From Diadophis punctatus similis (taxonomy: Eukaryota; Chordata; Lepidosauria; Squamata; Dipsadidae): a DNA stretch of 64,000 bases. Positions 30,247 to 42,722 of the stretch are shown piece after piece. A program made the position numbers and the translations under genes. Every line of letters begins with the position of its first letter. Position 1 is the stretch's first letter. The stretch spans positions 54,309,359 through 54,373,358 of the forward strand of contig JALIGW010000001.1 of the NCBI GenBank assembly GCA_023053685.1. The letters are read 5' to 3'. The notes below the pieces were generated by a model. The model was not told the origin of the DNA. It did not search any database and saw nothing but the letters and a program-made list of their open reading frames with translations.

Positions 30247-32573
30247 CAGGGGTGTCAAACATACGGCCCGCGGGCCGGAACCGGCCCCCAAGGAGGTTCG
30301 ATCAGGCCCGCAGGATAATTTGAAAGTGGAAAAAATGCATAAAAGACATGGAATTAATATTTTTAATTCGCTGCAATTCATGGATTATCCGCTAAGGGGC
30401 GCACTCTTTCCATCAGAGTAGAAGACAAGCCGCATCACTGAGACAGACTGAAAACAGCAGACGGTATCAGTGCGCCATCTGCTGCTTGTTACGACGTTGT
30501 TTATACCTTGGTCTCTATTTCTCCGCTACACCCTCATTAGCCAAAATGTCGTTATCCAAACGGAGAAAAGTAGATAAGGAGTGTAGAATTTTCAAAGAAA
30601 AATGGACCACGTCCTATTTATTTACAGAGATGCACGGAAAACCTTCGTGCTTGGTGTGTTTGCAACAAGTTTCGGTATTGAAGGAATATAATATTCGACG
30701 CCACTACGAGACTCATCACAGTGAAAAATATGACGGCTTGCAAGGACAACTGAGAAGAGATAAGATTAACGAATTGCTGGCGGGTCTGAGGAAACAGCAG
30801 TCAACTTTCATCCAGAGCCGAGAAGTCAGTGAAGCAGCGGTAAAAGCCAGCTACCTAATTGCTAGCGAAATAGCATTAGCATCGAAGCCGTATTCCGACG
30901 GTGACTTTGTTAAACGATGCATGATGAAAGCGGCTGAACTTGTATGTCCCGAGAAGCGACAAGCTTTTGCCAATATTAGCCTGACGAGGAATACTATAGC
31001 AGAGAGGATTTCGGAACTATCGGCAGATTTAGACAGTCAATTGAAACAGAGAGTGAGATGAAGTGAGATGGTTAAGCCGAGGCGCTGTGCTGAGGCATTT
31101 CTTTGATCTACGAGAGGAAATCGGACAGTTCATGGAGAAAAAAGGAAAACCGGTGTTGGAATTACAATCTCAAAAATGGCTACGGGACCTTGCATTCTTG
31201 GTTGATATTACTGAACACTTGAACAATCTGAACAAAATGTTGCAAGGCCGCAAAAAAGTTGTCACACAGTTTTCTGACAACATACATGCATTTAAGTTGA
31301 AGCTGACTTTGTGGGAGATGCAACTGGCAAATGGCAACCCTGCTCATTTCCCCTGTCTGAGAGATGTGTGTGTGACCAGACCTGATGCGGACATGAAACG
31401 GTACAAAGACAAAATTGCAGGACTACTGCGGGAGTTTGAGAAACGTTTTCAGGTATTTGGTGAACTTGAGACAGAATTTTCAGTTTTTCGCTCACCTTTC
31501 ACAGTTAAAGCTTCTGATCTGCCGATCGAAATTCAGCTAGAGATAATTAATTTGCAGTGTGATGCAGATTTGAAGGGCAAATTTGCCTCTGTAGGTCTGG
31601 ACAGATTTTATCAGTATCTACTACCAGGGTACCCCAAATTAACAGCCCTGGCTGTTAAAATTTTGTGCATGTTTGGGACAACCTACCTTTGTGAACAAAT
31701 CTTCTCAGTGATGAATATCAATAAAACAAAAATGCGTTCAAGGCTCACAAACAAGCACTTAAATGACATTCTGAAAGTGACAGCTAGTCAGGACATGACA
31801 CCTGGTGTTGATGCACTGGTACAGGCCAAAAGATGCCAAGTTTCAGGAACAAATACAAGTCCAGACTAGACTAACACCTTTAAAATGCTGCCTTAGATAC
31901 TGTTTGCATTGAAAGAATACAGCTCTGTGAAGATGAATCCTTACTGTGGTGATTTAAAAAATGTGCACTTTAATGTTAGTCAGCAGCTTCAAAATAAAAG
32001 TTGTGTGATGGAATTCTACTGTTCATACAACTCCATAAATTTTTAGTATGTATTGTATGTGTATGTATGTTTCATGTATGAAGTTTACAGATTTACAGGA
32101 CAGGCGAACACTTTCTTCATTACACATTTAAAATCACTCTCCTTAGTTTGTAAGGTGTGCAGGGATTACATTTAGATTTTATATGTGTATGTGTAAGTGG
32201 TTTAAAAATTCCTTTCTTTAAAAGTCTCATTTAATCTTAAAGTGCATTACTATATTTTTCAGTACCAATTAAAGTTTTGTGCCTTTGTACAATCAGTGGG
32301 ATCTGTTGCAATGCATATTTGTGAATGATAAAAGTAAATTGCACATTTGTCTAAGGAAATATGAGGTGTTTTATGAAATGTTTTGTAAAAGGATAGTTTA
32401 TTAAATTTCAATATTTTCCTAATGTTCTTGTGCTTCTTTACACCAAAACAAAGAAAAGACATGATATTTTAATTATTTATAGCAGAGTATGGTATAATTT
32501 TAATGGTCCGGCCCACTTGACATCTCCCTAGGCCGTATGTGGCCCACGATGAGAAATGAGTTTGACACCCCTG
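30247..32573 (+). mobile_element. hAT (Charlie-like) transposon, internally deleted
   Basis: 2,327 bp with inverted ends CAGGGGTGTCAAAC / GTTTGACACCCCTG and an exact 8-bp target duplication ATTTACAA (30239-30246, 32574-32581). The ends and target length are diagnostic of hAT. The transposase gene survives as an N-terminal and a C-terminal piece with the catalytic middle missing, so the copy cannot move on its own. Confidence 0.95.
30546..31869 (+). pseudogene. hAT transposase remnant, catalytic core deleted
   Basis: The N-terminal piece starts at ATG 30546 (MSLSKRRKVDKECRIF) and has a BED-like zinc finger (CLVC..HYETHH, about residues 36-61). It stops at TGA 31059-31061. The C-terminal piece, in a different frame, opens with VRWLSRGAVLRHFF at 31063 and runs to 31869 through the hATC dimerisation region (LPGYPKLTALAVKIL, TTYLCEQIFSVMN, KTKMRSRLTNKHLNDIL). 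In related transposases several hundred residues, including the first catalytic Asp residues, separate these two parts. The join carries a direct repeat GTGAGATG (31053-31060 and 31063-31070), consistent with a microhomology deletion. Related domesticated genes exist in mammals (GTF2IRD2-type), but nothing here suggests domestication. Confidence 0.88.
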
Positions 32574-32581
32574 ATTTACAA

Positions 32582-33585
32582 AGAAATGCTAGATAGGATA
32601 TGCATTCTTACCCTGGTGAAGTGATTAACACATGCTTATAATTCTTTCTCCCTACTTCAGGAAACAAAATTGAACATTTTTTTGAATTCTATTTTCTATA
32701 TTGTTACAACATCGGTCGTTTAAAAATATGTTCTTCAATAATTCGCGTGCTTATAACAAATTATATGCTTATGTTCTTATCACAACATAAGAATGCATTT
32801 TTGCTGGAGCATATTACATAAACTATATAGGACATTATTATAATACTTTTCAATGAATTCCATGGCCAGTGCAGTTATTTTGACACAATTTGTTTGTTAT
32901 AGCATTTACAATGTGATCTACTCCAAATTGGCATCATATTTTGAAGACACCATATTAGGAAAAAAATTATCTAACATTTATTAAATCTATCCATCAAATT
33001 TTGCACATCATACCAGACATAATTAGTCTTAAAACACACTTCACAGCGAAAATGAGATATGCTAAGATATGATAATGATATACGATAATGAGGTAGTAAA
33101 CAACTGTTTACTATATTCTGCAACTAAGCCTATAACCACTTAGAGGTTTTTGTGTATGGAGGTGTATAAATAATATAATCACATATTATTTTCCTGTTTT
33201 TTCTCCTTTATGCTTGTTTCTAATAGAGTTAGTTCAAATTTAAAAGCAGAGTGAGTTCACATCTCAAGGGAAATAGATAATCCCACTGAAGAAGTAGCAA
33301 ACAAATCAAGAAAGCAACTTCTCAGATCCTGAAATCAGTAATACCAACTACTAGAATGAGGAGTCAAGTCCTATAAGTTGTTGCATATAAACAGTCTGGT
33401 TAAAAGCTAAATGCTCCAACACTGCTAGGGAAGTAACACTGCTATGCTCTTTTCATTAAGACTTGTATATAGATGAAAGGATCAATAGCTCATTTAAGAA
33501 AAGAGCAATTTAAAATAGGAAACCAGAGTGGGGACTGGGAGTGAAGATATTTTGTCATTATTTTCCAAGCTCCACATGATCTACA
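32582..33585. other. No recognised feature
   Basis: AT-rich intron. Confidence 0.5.
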
Positions 33586-33587
33586 TA

Positions 33588-33812
33588 AAGAGCTGAGGTG
33601 GCGCAGTGGTTAAAATGCAGCACTGCAGTTCAGCAGTTCAGCTGTTCAAATCTCACCGGCTCAAGGTTGACTCAGCATTCCATCCTTCTGAGGTGGGTAA
33701 AATGAGGACCCAGATTGTTGGGGGCAATATGCTGAACTCTGTAAACCGCTTAGAGAGGGCTGTAAAGCACTATGAAGCAGTATATGTCTAAGTGCTATTG
33801 CTATTGCTATAC
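33588..33812 (+). mobile_element. Sauria SINE
   Basis: tRNA-like head GAGCTGAGGTGGCGCAGTGG with box B GTTCAAATCTC, body GGTAAAATGAGGACCCAGAT..GTAAACCGCTTAGAGAGG, and the GCTATT tail repeat. This is the classic squamate SINE. Nearly full length. Confidence 0.92.
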
Positions 33813-34177
33813 AGTATATGCCAGTTTGCATATTATATGCATTATCTGATTAAACTTGAAAACAATCTCTATATGAAGTTTGATGAACTTTGTTCTCCTG
33901 AAACCAGCCTTATCGGAGCTTTCACAGTCTGCCTTCCTACCTGGTCCATGGCATATCTTCTACAGAGATAAACCTGAAGGGTAGCTCATAATGGTTACTA
34001 ATAAATACTATCCTTCCAGCCTTCCTATTATGCTAATCTAGTATTGACACAAAAATATCAAAAGGAATACATGTATATTTAAATAGCAGCAGTAGCAACA
34101 ACAAAGTATCCATTAAGGATTACTACTTTATTTTAATATCTTGCCCTTTAGTGTTGTATAAATTAAAAGGGAATATA

Positions 34178-34330
34178 GGGAGTCCTCGACTTACAACATT
34201 CATTCAACAACCATTGAAGTTACAATGGTATTGAATGATGGTTACAACTAGTCTTTGAAATCCTCATCCCAATTGGTGCCTCTTGTGCACCCTCGCTGTA
34301 TAATAATTGTATTTAAAATGTAATGCAGCA
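34178..34330. mobile_element. CAGGTAG-family MITE fragment
   Basis: GGAGTCCTCGACTTACAACA, CATTGAAGTTACAATGG and following text match one end of the family. The other end is missing. Confidence 0.55.
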
Positions 34331-34382
34331 ATAGTTAAAATAAGCTGATCTGAAATTGAACCGCAGAACAGTAGTTGGAGTT

Positions 34383-34394
34383 ATCTGCATAGAT

Positions 34395-34453
<59 letters not shown>

Positions 34454-34882
34454 TTTGTTTGTTTATTTATTTAATTAATTGTTCAAATTTATAAGCCACC
34501 CAACTCCCAAGGGACTCTGGGCAGCATACAGCATAAAAATGCACAATCATTAAAACAACAATAAAAAATTAAAATGCATATAAAAGTTAAAACATTTCTA
34601 TCATTCATACACGGGGTGACCACTTTGATACATTCTCACTAGTCTCTATCCCCACGCCTGTCGGAAGAGCCAGGTTTTGACAGCTTTACGGAAGGCCAAC
34701 AAGGTGGGGATGGTCCGGTAGTTGGTTCCACAGAGTCGGAGCCGCCACAGAGAAGGCTCTCCCTCGTGGTCCAGCCAACCGACATTGTTTGGCTGACGGG
34801 ACCCGAAGAAGACCAACTCTGTGGGATCTAAACGGTCGCAGAGAGGTGTGTGGTAGTAGGTGGTCCCGAAGATATCCTGGTA
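34383..34882 (-). mobile_element. CR1/L2-clade LINE 3' end
   Basis: About 500 bp closely related to 23942-24370: TTTATTTATTT tail, TTATAAGCCACCCAACTCCC, TGTCGGAAGAGCCAGGTTTT and GGCCAACAAGGTGGGGATGG. 5'-truncated at about 34882. Confidence 0.85.
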
Positions 34883-35298
34883 GATAGATGGAAGGGAGGG
34901 AAGAAAACCCCCAAGGATCCTATGGTGTGTCTACTGCCCCTGGCCATAATAAGAATGGTGTACCAATCCTGATATGGATGGATTTACTCATTCATTATAC
35001 TGATGAATTTGGATCTAGAAATCAAATTTTCACACTTGGAGGAGATGATATGAAAACATGCTCTGTCACTACTGCAGCAGTAGCCACTTACGTTCAAAGA
35101 ATTGTTGGATGTCTACTTACCATTGGGTCAGAACATCAAATGTGATTTGAATGTAAGGATACCAGAGTAAAAGCACATATATTGTAGAAGGAAAAACTCA
35201 AGCAATAACGTATTTCAAATGAATCTATGTCACATGTGACTTTTAAAAGCTAATGTACAGTTGATGATTTTGAAAAAAAATGAAATATCGCATAACAA

Positions 35299-35722
35299 TA
35301 AGGTAGTCCTCGGATTATGATGGAACCTGGAATTGTGGTTGAAAGTCATTACGATCATAAGGTGATGCACAACATGACCAGAATCTATTTTACAATAGTT
35401 TTTACGATAGTTGTGAAGCAATTCACCACAGCTGTAAAACAAATCATGTGGTTGTTAAATGAATTCATTCTTCCGAATGGGAAATTTTTATCGGAAACCT
35501 GCAAAAATGTCAGAAACTGACAAAAACATTGCAAATTATGATCACAAGACTGCAGGATGCTGCATCCAATTGACATTGCCAAGTACCCAAAATGTAATAA
35601 TAAGACCTGTAGGGATGTCAGCAGTTGTAACTTTGAGGACAGGTCATAAGTAGCTTTTAAAAAGTCTATTGTAACTTCAAATGATTATTAAATGACTTGT
35701 CATAAATCGAGGACTATTGTAT
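35299..35722. mobile_element. CAGGTAG-family MITE, full-length but diverged
   Basis: Left end AAGGTAGTCCTCGGATTATG, right end CATAAATCGAGGACTATTG. Interior shows the family's GTTAAATGAATTC and GATCACAAGACTGCAGGATG phrases. Confidence 0.65.
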
Positions 35723-36165
35723 TGCACGTTCTTTCTTTCTGGAGTATGAAGAAGACTGTCATATACAGAGAAATAATTGGATTCCTCACAATGTATGCAT
35801 TTCTATTTTAGCTATCTAGTTTTTTGTTGTCTGTTTTAGCCTATTGTTCCACATCCCTAATCTGTCAGAATTGGGATGAGCTATAAATACTGGGAAATAA
35901 ATAAATATGTGAGACCACACTGCTTGTTGACCTTGCTACTGATGCAGAACAAGGCCTGCAAGGAAGGTAATGTAAAGTATGAAAGCCTATGCCTCATGGA
36001 CTGGAAAAAAGGCATTAAAAGCAGTTGTCAGAAAGAGCCTTTATGCTCTTTAAAGAAGAGGCAGCTGATGATGGGTAGATTCCAGCTTAGTGTTATGGCC
36101 TGGATTCAGCACATTCATATCTCTATATTGTTAATCATTAAAATCCAACTGGTTCTTTCTCCTTT

Positions 36166-36461
36166 TGATGGAGTGAGAATAAATCTCACAGAGGTGATGT
36201 TTGATCTTTCTCCCGGAATTCAAACATTAGAAATAAAGCCGTAGTTTAAAAGTCTAAGTAAAATATTTATTTCGGTACAAAAACAATAAATCCTGATTAA
36301 TTACATGTCTAGTATAAAATGCGACTTCCTTCGTTGGAAGCCAAAGCAAGAAGGGAGGAGAAGATTCAGGAATGCACACATGCGCACAAGAACATATCAA
36401 TCACATGCTCAGGAATGTACCATTATAATAGATACAAACTGACAATAATCACACCGTGACA
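36166..36461 (-). mobile_element. Probable solo LTR, minus strand
   Basis: 296 bp. On the minus strand it starts TGTCACGGTG and ends CTCCATCA, with a TTTTATA-like box (about 36315) and AATAAA downstream of it. Flanking 5-bp repeats CCTTT (36161-36165, 36462-36466) fit an LTR insertion. The inverted ends are only TG/CA and the duplication is low-complexity, so this is less sure than the other solo LTRs. Confidence 0.5.
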
Positions 36462-37016
36462 CCTTTATACCAAAATACTGATTCCTGCTTAGAATCAAAG
36501 TCATGCAGAACTTGGAAATTTTTGGTCAGAACTGATAATGCCAAGTAAAGGGACTAAATAGCCTGAACTAGTGCAAGGAATTTCCTATCAGTCCCTGTCA
36601 GTCTTGTTAAGGAGAGGAATCTGAGAAGTACCCACATATTTTTATTTTGAGCAGTTTCTTTAACAAGCTATATATATATATATAATAATATAGTGCAAAT
36701 TAATATGGTTAAAGATTATATATTTCAGGGTTTCTCCAATAGGAAGCCCTTAAATGTATTTCAAATTCAGTTTCCTAAACTGACGCCAAACACACCCTAC
36801 AATTCTAGTTGCAATTGCATAGGATTAGCTTTAATGACAGCGTTCTTCAAAAGTTCAGAAAATAAACCTATTAAAAGAGAAATAATGAAGAACAAACCAG
36901 GTTAGTCTTGCTTTGTGAGAATTAAAAAATCAGATTGTCAAATTGACATATATGCACACTGCAACTGTATCAAATCTTGTATCCTCCATGTTTTCTACAT
37001 TATATACAAAGCTGTG

Positions 37017-37464
37017 AAAGTGAATGTTAATTCTGGTGATACAAGAACCAGAATGGATGCTTTCCTAACTCATTGTTCCATATACAAAGTAATCCATAGT
37101 TGTCATTAGTATATGGTGCAATCAGTGTGAATTATGGTCACAACATGAAACGGAACTGTTTTGCAGTCAAGTATGTTCGGATCCACCTACAGAGAAATGA
37201 CTCTAGTTCTACTCCTACAGTAGCATTTATAGATAATTCTAAAGTGAATGTTAATTCTGGTGGTACAAGAACCAGAATGGATGCTTTCCTAACTCATTGT
37301 TCCATATACAAAGTAATCCATAGTTGTCATTAGTATATGGTGCAATCAGTGTGAATTATGGTCACAACATGAAATGGAACTGTTTTGCAGTCAAGAATGT
37401 TCGGATCCACCTACAGAGAAATGACTCTAGTTCTACTCCTACAGTAACGTTTATAGATAATTCT
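37017..37464. repeat. 224-bp direct tandem duplication
   Basis: Units 37017-37240 and 37241-37464 begin AAAGTGAATGTTAATTCTGG and differ at about five positions. Both abut AAA, which may have primed the duplication. The small frames in it are not genes. Confidence 0.95.
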
Positions 37465-38134
37465 AAAGATGTAAGAACAATAAAAACACGAAGTGAGACA
37501 GCAAAGACACCTACAGATGGCACATTTAGCTGCTGATTCACTATATTCCTTCATAATAGTCAGGCTTCTTCACTGCAGAGGAAGCTTTAAAAATAGCATG
37601 GTTATAGTTAAACCTCAACTTTCTGCTAGGGTTGATGCATATGAAACTTCCTTTTTTTTTGTTCCTCAGGTAAAAGTTGACTTTTACAGATACCGTCTAA
37701 TCAATAATGGGGGGTGGGGAATGAAAAGGTTCAGTATTTTTAAGCACCAAAAACTACATTCATTTTCAGCTTGGGCCATACATTTATTTATTTATTGCCT
37801 CTAAGCACTACATGCGACAGTCTAGTGATATTTTCAAGACTTACTGGACAGTTTTACAAGTAGAAAGATAATAATTAGATAAATGTTATCTATATGTATA
37901 TAAAAATATTATTACATTTTAAGCTCTTTAAACATCTACCCAAATCTGTTAATCTTTTCTATAAGGTCACTATTTTACATATTTTACTTTTCCATAAAAA
38001 ACAAACATTAGTGAAGAGATAAAATTCTAGCATTGACAAAATCAAACAACTGGCATTGACAAAATCTTTACCAGTCAATTGCAAAAGTCAGCTTTACTTG
38101 GAACAGCTTACATCCTGTGACGATACCTTTAATA

Positions 38135-38264
38135 CCATGTTTCCCCGAAAATAAGACCCTGTCTTATATTTTTTGGAACCCTGAAATAAGCACTTGGCCT
38201 TATTGCCATGTACTCAAAAGCCCAACTGGGCTAATTATCAGGGGATGTCTTATTTTGGGGGAAA
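38135..38264. mobile_element. CCCTGTTTCCCC-family MITE, reverse orientation
   Basis: CCATGTTTCCCCGAAAATAA at the left, GTCTTATTTTGGGGGAAAT at the right. TA precedes the left end. Confidence 0.75.
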
Positions 38265-39340
38265 TCAAATAAAATATCTGCCTTTCCCAGATCAATTAAA
38301 AATCAAATCCAGTCTAAACAACCGAGAGTGCAACCAACCATAATAATAATTATGAGCTGTCAGGATAAAGCCTACAAGTATCTGAGTATTTTAAATTGGA
38401 TAATATCAAGCATAGGCAAATTAAAAATGTGATTATTAGAGAATATATGCAAAGAGTGAGAAAAAAGCTAAATGTAAAATTGAATAGTGAAATATCATCA
38501 AAGCTATCAATACCTGAGACATATGTATGATAGAATGCACTGTTGGAATTATTAACTGGACACAAGCTGAACTGGACAGTTTGGACTAAAAAACAAGAAA
38601 ACACATGACTTTTCACTATACGTTGCATCCCTATAGTGATATTATATGTACAAACTGATAAACATACTAAATTTGGCTCATAACATATTAAATTTGACTA
38701 TGGTTGAAAAGTAGAAAATGCAGATAATTGTTGTAGCAATATCAATAGATATAGAAAAGAAGACAAAGAATTGGAAATCACAAAGTATCTGAAAAATGAA
38801 GTTGAAAGATTATGGCATAAATAGCCATGATCATCACAGTGTTTATGGTACATTAAGTGCCATAGCAAAAAAATCTTCAATTTTTAGAAAACTTAGAAAA
38901 TATGCTCGTTGACAAAATTTCCATCTGTCAATTACAAAAGAACCCAACTGCTTGGATCCACATGTTTTCTATGCCCATAAGATGATATTCTAGGTTCTTG
39001 GAATGAACTTGTTATGTATGAAAGCCAAGCTGAAGAATTGGCAGTTGTGATTTCTCATTATGTAGACAGAAATGCCAAATCCAGTTTAAATATCTGGTTG
39101 GCAGTGTGACCAACCATATTAATAATGTTACAGTAGTAGTTATTACCGGTATTTAAAATTGTATAAAGGAATCACTCAAAAATTCTTCTCTTTTTAGTAG
39201 TATAGGTTAGTTTAGAATTTACCATTCCTGGTCAAGGTGATAGTGGATTATAGCTGAGTAATTCCAAATACTTCTGAATGAAACTGATTTACTACATTCA
39301 TTTAAATCCAGTTTTGGGCTGGAGCATTAGCGAGAGCAAG
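38265..39340. other. No recognised feature
   Basis: AT-rich intron. Confidence 0.5.
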
Positions 39341-39344
39341 CATT

Positions 39345-39780
39345 GGTCATTTGGATGATCTGCTGAAAAAGTGTGATAAGGAAGTTGTGATCTTGTTTGT
39401 GCTCTTAGGTATCTTGGTAGTTTTTGATATCATTAACCATGGTATCTTGCTGAACTTACTTAGGGAAGGGGAGGCACAGCTTTATTGTAGTTTGGCCCTA
39501 TCTCAAGAAACTGGGGAAGGGGATTACTGTTCTATTCTGGTATCCCAAGATTCCATTATATCTCAAGTGTTTTTTAACTTCAAGTGTGTTGGGATTCTGT
39601 TTGGATCAAATTGTAGACTATCATCTAAAACTAAATCCAGACAATACAAGGACATGGCAATATGGGTAACTCTTTCCCTATGGCAAAGACTGTATCAACG
39701 ATCAGTGTGGTCACATTGTCCCCAAAGGAACAAATACAAAACTCAATGGTACTCTTTGGACCTGCATTGTTCTTGAGTGT
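39345..39780 (+). mobile_element. Old LINE reverse transcriptase fragment
   Basis: Encodes DDLLKKCDKEVVILFVLLGI..FDIINHGILLNLL, a decayed form of the DDLxxxxD..LVLLDLSAAFDTIDHGILL motif of CR1/L2-clade LINEs. The rest is unreadable. Confidence 0.75.
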
Positions 39781-40198
39781 TCAGGTGAGTAGAGTGGTGA
39801 AAAAGTCTCTATATCCTGCTGCAAATGCATGATCAACTTCTTTCCTCTTTGGAGAAGAGTAATTGGGTGCTATTATCTATATGCTGTTTACCATTTGAGT
39901 AGATTACTTATCTTTCTTTTATTTTGTGCTTAAAACACAAAGCAAAATCACATGAGTGTCCAGTCTTAGCTTACACACACTTAGCACAATATATAAGCCA
40001 CTGTGTAAATATGGGAAATAGAACAGAGGAGATCTATCAGTCCTTATTTGCAAGGCTGGTTATGCAACAACAGGTTTCATTATTTCTTGCTTTGCTTTAT
40101 TTTCAGATCTATCTTATTCATTTCCATACCTTCTTCTAACAGAAAGGCAAGGTGTAAATTTAGTAATAAACAACAAAATACTAAATTTTTTGAAAATT

Positions 40199-40394
40199 AG
40201 AAATTTCCTGACAGTTAGAACAATTGATCAGTGGAACAACTTGCCTCCAGAAGTTTTGAATGCTCCAACACTGGAAGTTCTTAAGAAGAGATTGGACAAC
40301 CATTTGTCTGAAATGATATAGGGCTTCCTACCTGAGCAGGGGGTTGGACTAGAAGACTTCCAAGGTCCCTTCCAACTCCATTATTCTGTTATTT
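40199..40394 (+). mobile_element. CR1 LINE 3' end
   Basis: AATTTCCTGACAGTTAGAAC, TTAAGAAGAGATTGGACAAC, GCAGGGGGTTGGACTAGAAG and TCCAACTCCATTATTCTGTT form a near-complete CR1 tail. Confidence 0.92.
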
Positions 40395-41009
40395 TTTTAT
40401 TGTGGAATTTAATAGTGTAATGCAATCCAGATTTTCAGTTTCAACTAAGTATTTGTGCAAGTGATTTTCCCTTTGTTTTATACTGGAAATAATTCCCACA
40501 GAGAGCTTTCACATTGATCTCTTGGGAACTTCATGTTGCCCAGTTGTTATTTTCAGTCAAACTTTGCCCTACAAAGAAGTTCAAACCTGACTAGTCCAAT
40601 TATTTATATAAATAATTGCTTTCACGGAAGGAATTCTTTCCACTTAAATCAGCTCAGCAGTAGAACACTGACCACAAAATTTTCTCATCAAGAGACAACC
40701 AACCCTGCTTTTTGTGTACACTACAACTTCAGATGACTATTAACAACATACCGGTATGTTACAACTACTAGAATTATCTTATCTCACTTGTGCTTCTATC
40801 CCTAAATTATAGTACTTTGGGTTAATTTATCCAACAATATTATTCGTAAAGGGTACTCATACTTTTAATTTATATTACAAAAAACTACCACATTATTGAT
40901 CTTTTCCAATGAACTGATTGGGAAAAGGTAGAAGTTGCATGGCGCCAAGTCTAATCTGCACAATGAGGGGGGTAAAGATGGTAAAATCCAGCTTTGAAAT
41001 TGTCTATTG

Positions 41010-41313
41010 CAGGGGTGTCAAATTCGAGGCCTGCGGAATGGATCAGGCCTGCGGGGTGCTTAGATCTGGCCCACGGGGCTGACCTGGAAATAGTGAAGGA
41101 CTGGCGCGTGGTGCCTCTGTCAGTGAAAAGGGAGCTCCCTTTTCACTGGCAGAGGGCTGCAGGATCCCCCCAGCCCCGCCCGGGCCACCACAGGTGCCTC
41201 CAACATAAGTGACATCGAGTGGGCCATGCCCACCCCTGCCATGCCCACCCGGCCCCCCAAGGTCAAACACAATCCTGATGCGGCCCTCAATGAAATCGAG
41301 TTTGACACCTTTG
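41010..41313. mobile_element. hAT MITE, CAGGGGTGTC family
   Basis: 304 bp with CAGGGGTGTCAAATTCGAGG and ATCGAGTTTGACACCTTTG ends, related to the hAT at 30247. GC-rich core. I could not match an 8-bp duplication, so an end may be eroded. Confidence 0.75.
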
Positions 41314-42605
41314 GATGGCTTATGAAGTGGGAAGCCTAATGTTGTCAGATTGCAGAATTCCCTTTTTGTGCTTCTGAACTCTCTACCTAATTGTTATAGA
41401 ATTCCGAGACTTCCAATGTACCATTCTGAGCCATAATAGTGTCAGGTCCAAGGAATATCATGTGAGTGACACCTTCTGCATCCTGAAAAGATGTAACTGA
41501 AAGTTTTCCTGCTAAAGCTTGGGTTTTGTAGGCTTTTTTTCACATGTGAAACTTTGTGATTATATTCCATGAACTGATATTTCTTTTCTGGGTCATAATG
41601 ATGAGCCTATTTTTCATCACTTTCACAATGGTGTGAAGAATTTCCTCATCTTCATTCTCATAGTGTGACAATAATTACCGGCAAATTTCAACTCATGAAG
41701 CTGTCATCTGTCCCCTCATCTTGCAGAAACCTGATATTGAAGAACCTCAAATAATGTGATCCATACACTTTGGTGAGGTACTAAGCTTGGCAGAAATTTC
41801 CCTTTCAGTGCCCTGCTAATTGTCCATCAACTTTTTCATGTGAAACTCATATTTTGCTATCACAGATTGTCCACTTTATTTTTAACCATGCAAATAAACT
41901 ATTTACATATTTTTTGGTCTAGCAACATACCATTTTTATGTCAGTGCAGTTATCACATGACTTTGTGAACAATAGGAATACAACCTTTTCTCACATCACT
42001 GAAGGAATAGATGCTAAAGACAATATCAGAATTTCTAGCACATCAGACCTCTGCAATTTATAACATTGGAGGTATTATTTTTCATTCATCCCTCATATGA
42101 TTCAGAGTTAAAAACTGAGAACAATTTGCTATATATATTTCAAATAAGCATACATTCAGCAACTTCCTGACCATTCATATGCCATAATCATAAACATGAA
42201 CCCATTTGCAATTAATTTGAATATAAATTTAATGTATCTCCCACTCAGCCCAATATAATATCTGCAATACAAACACTAGCACTGATATTACCTAAATGTT
42301 TGCAAGAAAACATTTTTCTTGCAAGAGAGCACCAAGGACCCCTCACAATACAAACATTACATATCTAAAAACAGGAATGGTTTTTAAAACATTTAGTGAG
42401 GAATTAATTGAAAATTGAGGACCTTAAACTTTTTTCTCCTTTCCCAAAATTTGTAAGCATGTACTAAAGGAATTTCCTTATAAATCCCATTTATTTGAGC
42501 AGCAGAGCAAAAAACAAACAGCTGCAGATTGACTCTTAGGTGATGTTTAGAAGACAAATAGGACATGAAAGCTTTGAAATATTATAAAACTAGTTTAGAT
42601 CAAGG
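41314..42605. other. No recognised feature
   Basis: AT-rich intron. Confidence 0.5.
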
Positions 42606-42607
42606 TT

Positions 42608-42722
42608 GTGCTAATAGCAATAGCACTTAAGACTTATATACCACTTCACAGTGCTTTTTACAGCCCTCTCTAAGTGGTTTACAGAGTCAACCTATTGCCC
42701 CCAATAATCTGGGTCCTCATAT
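42608..42722 (-). mobile_element. Sauria SINE, truncated
   Basis: AGCAATAGCACTTAAGACTT, ACCACTTCACAGTGC and CAATAATCTGGGTCCTCAT are the 3' half of the SINE on the minus strand. The tRNA-like head is missing. Confidence 0.85.

Noticed and set aside
33588..33660. tRNA gene
   Set aside because: Box A/B-like sequence belongs to the tRNA-derived head of a SINE; no cloverleaf or CCA-side stem.
37017..37536. Paralogous small genes in tandem
   Set aside because: The similar frames result from a 224-bp non-coding duplication.
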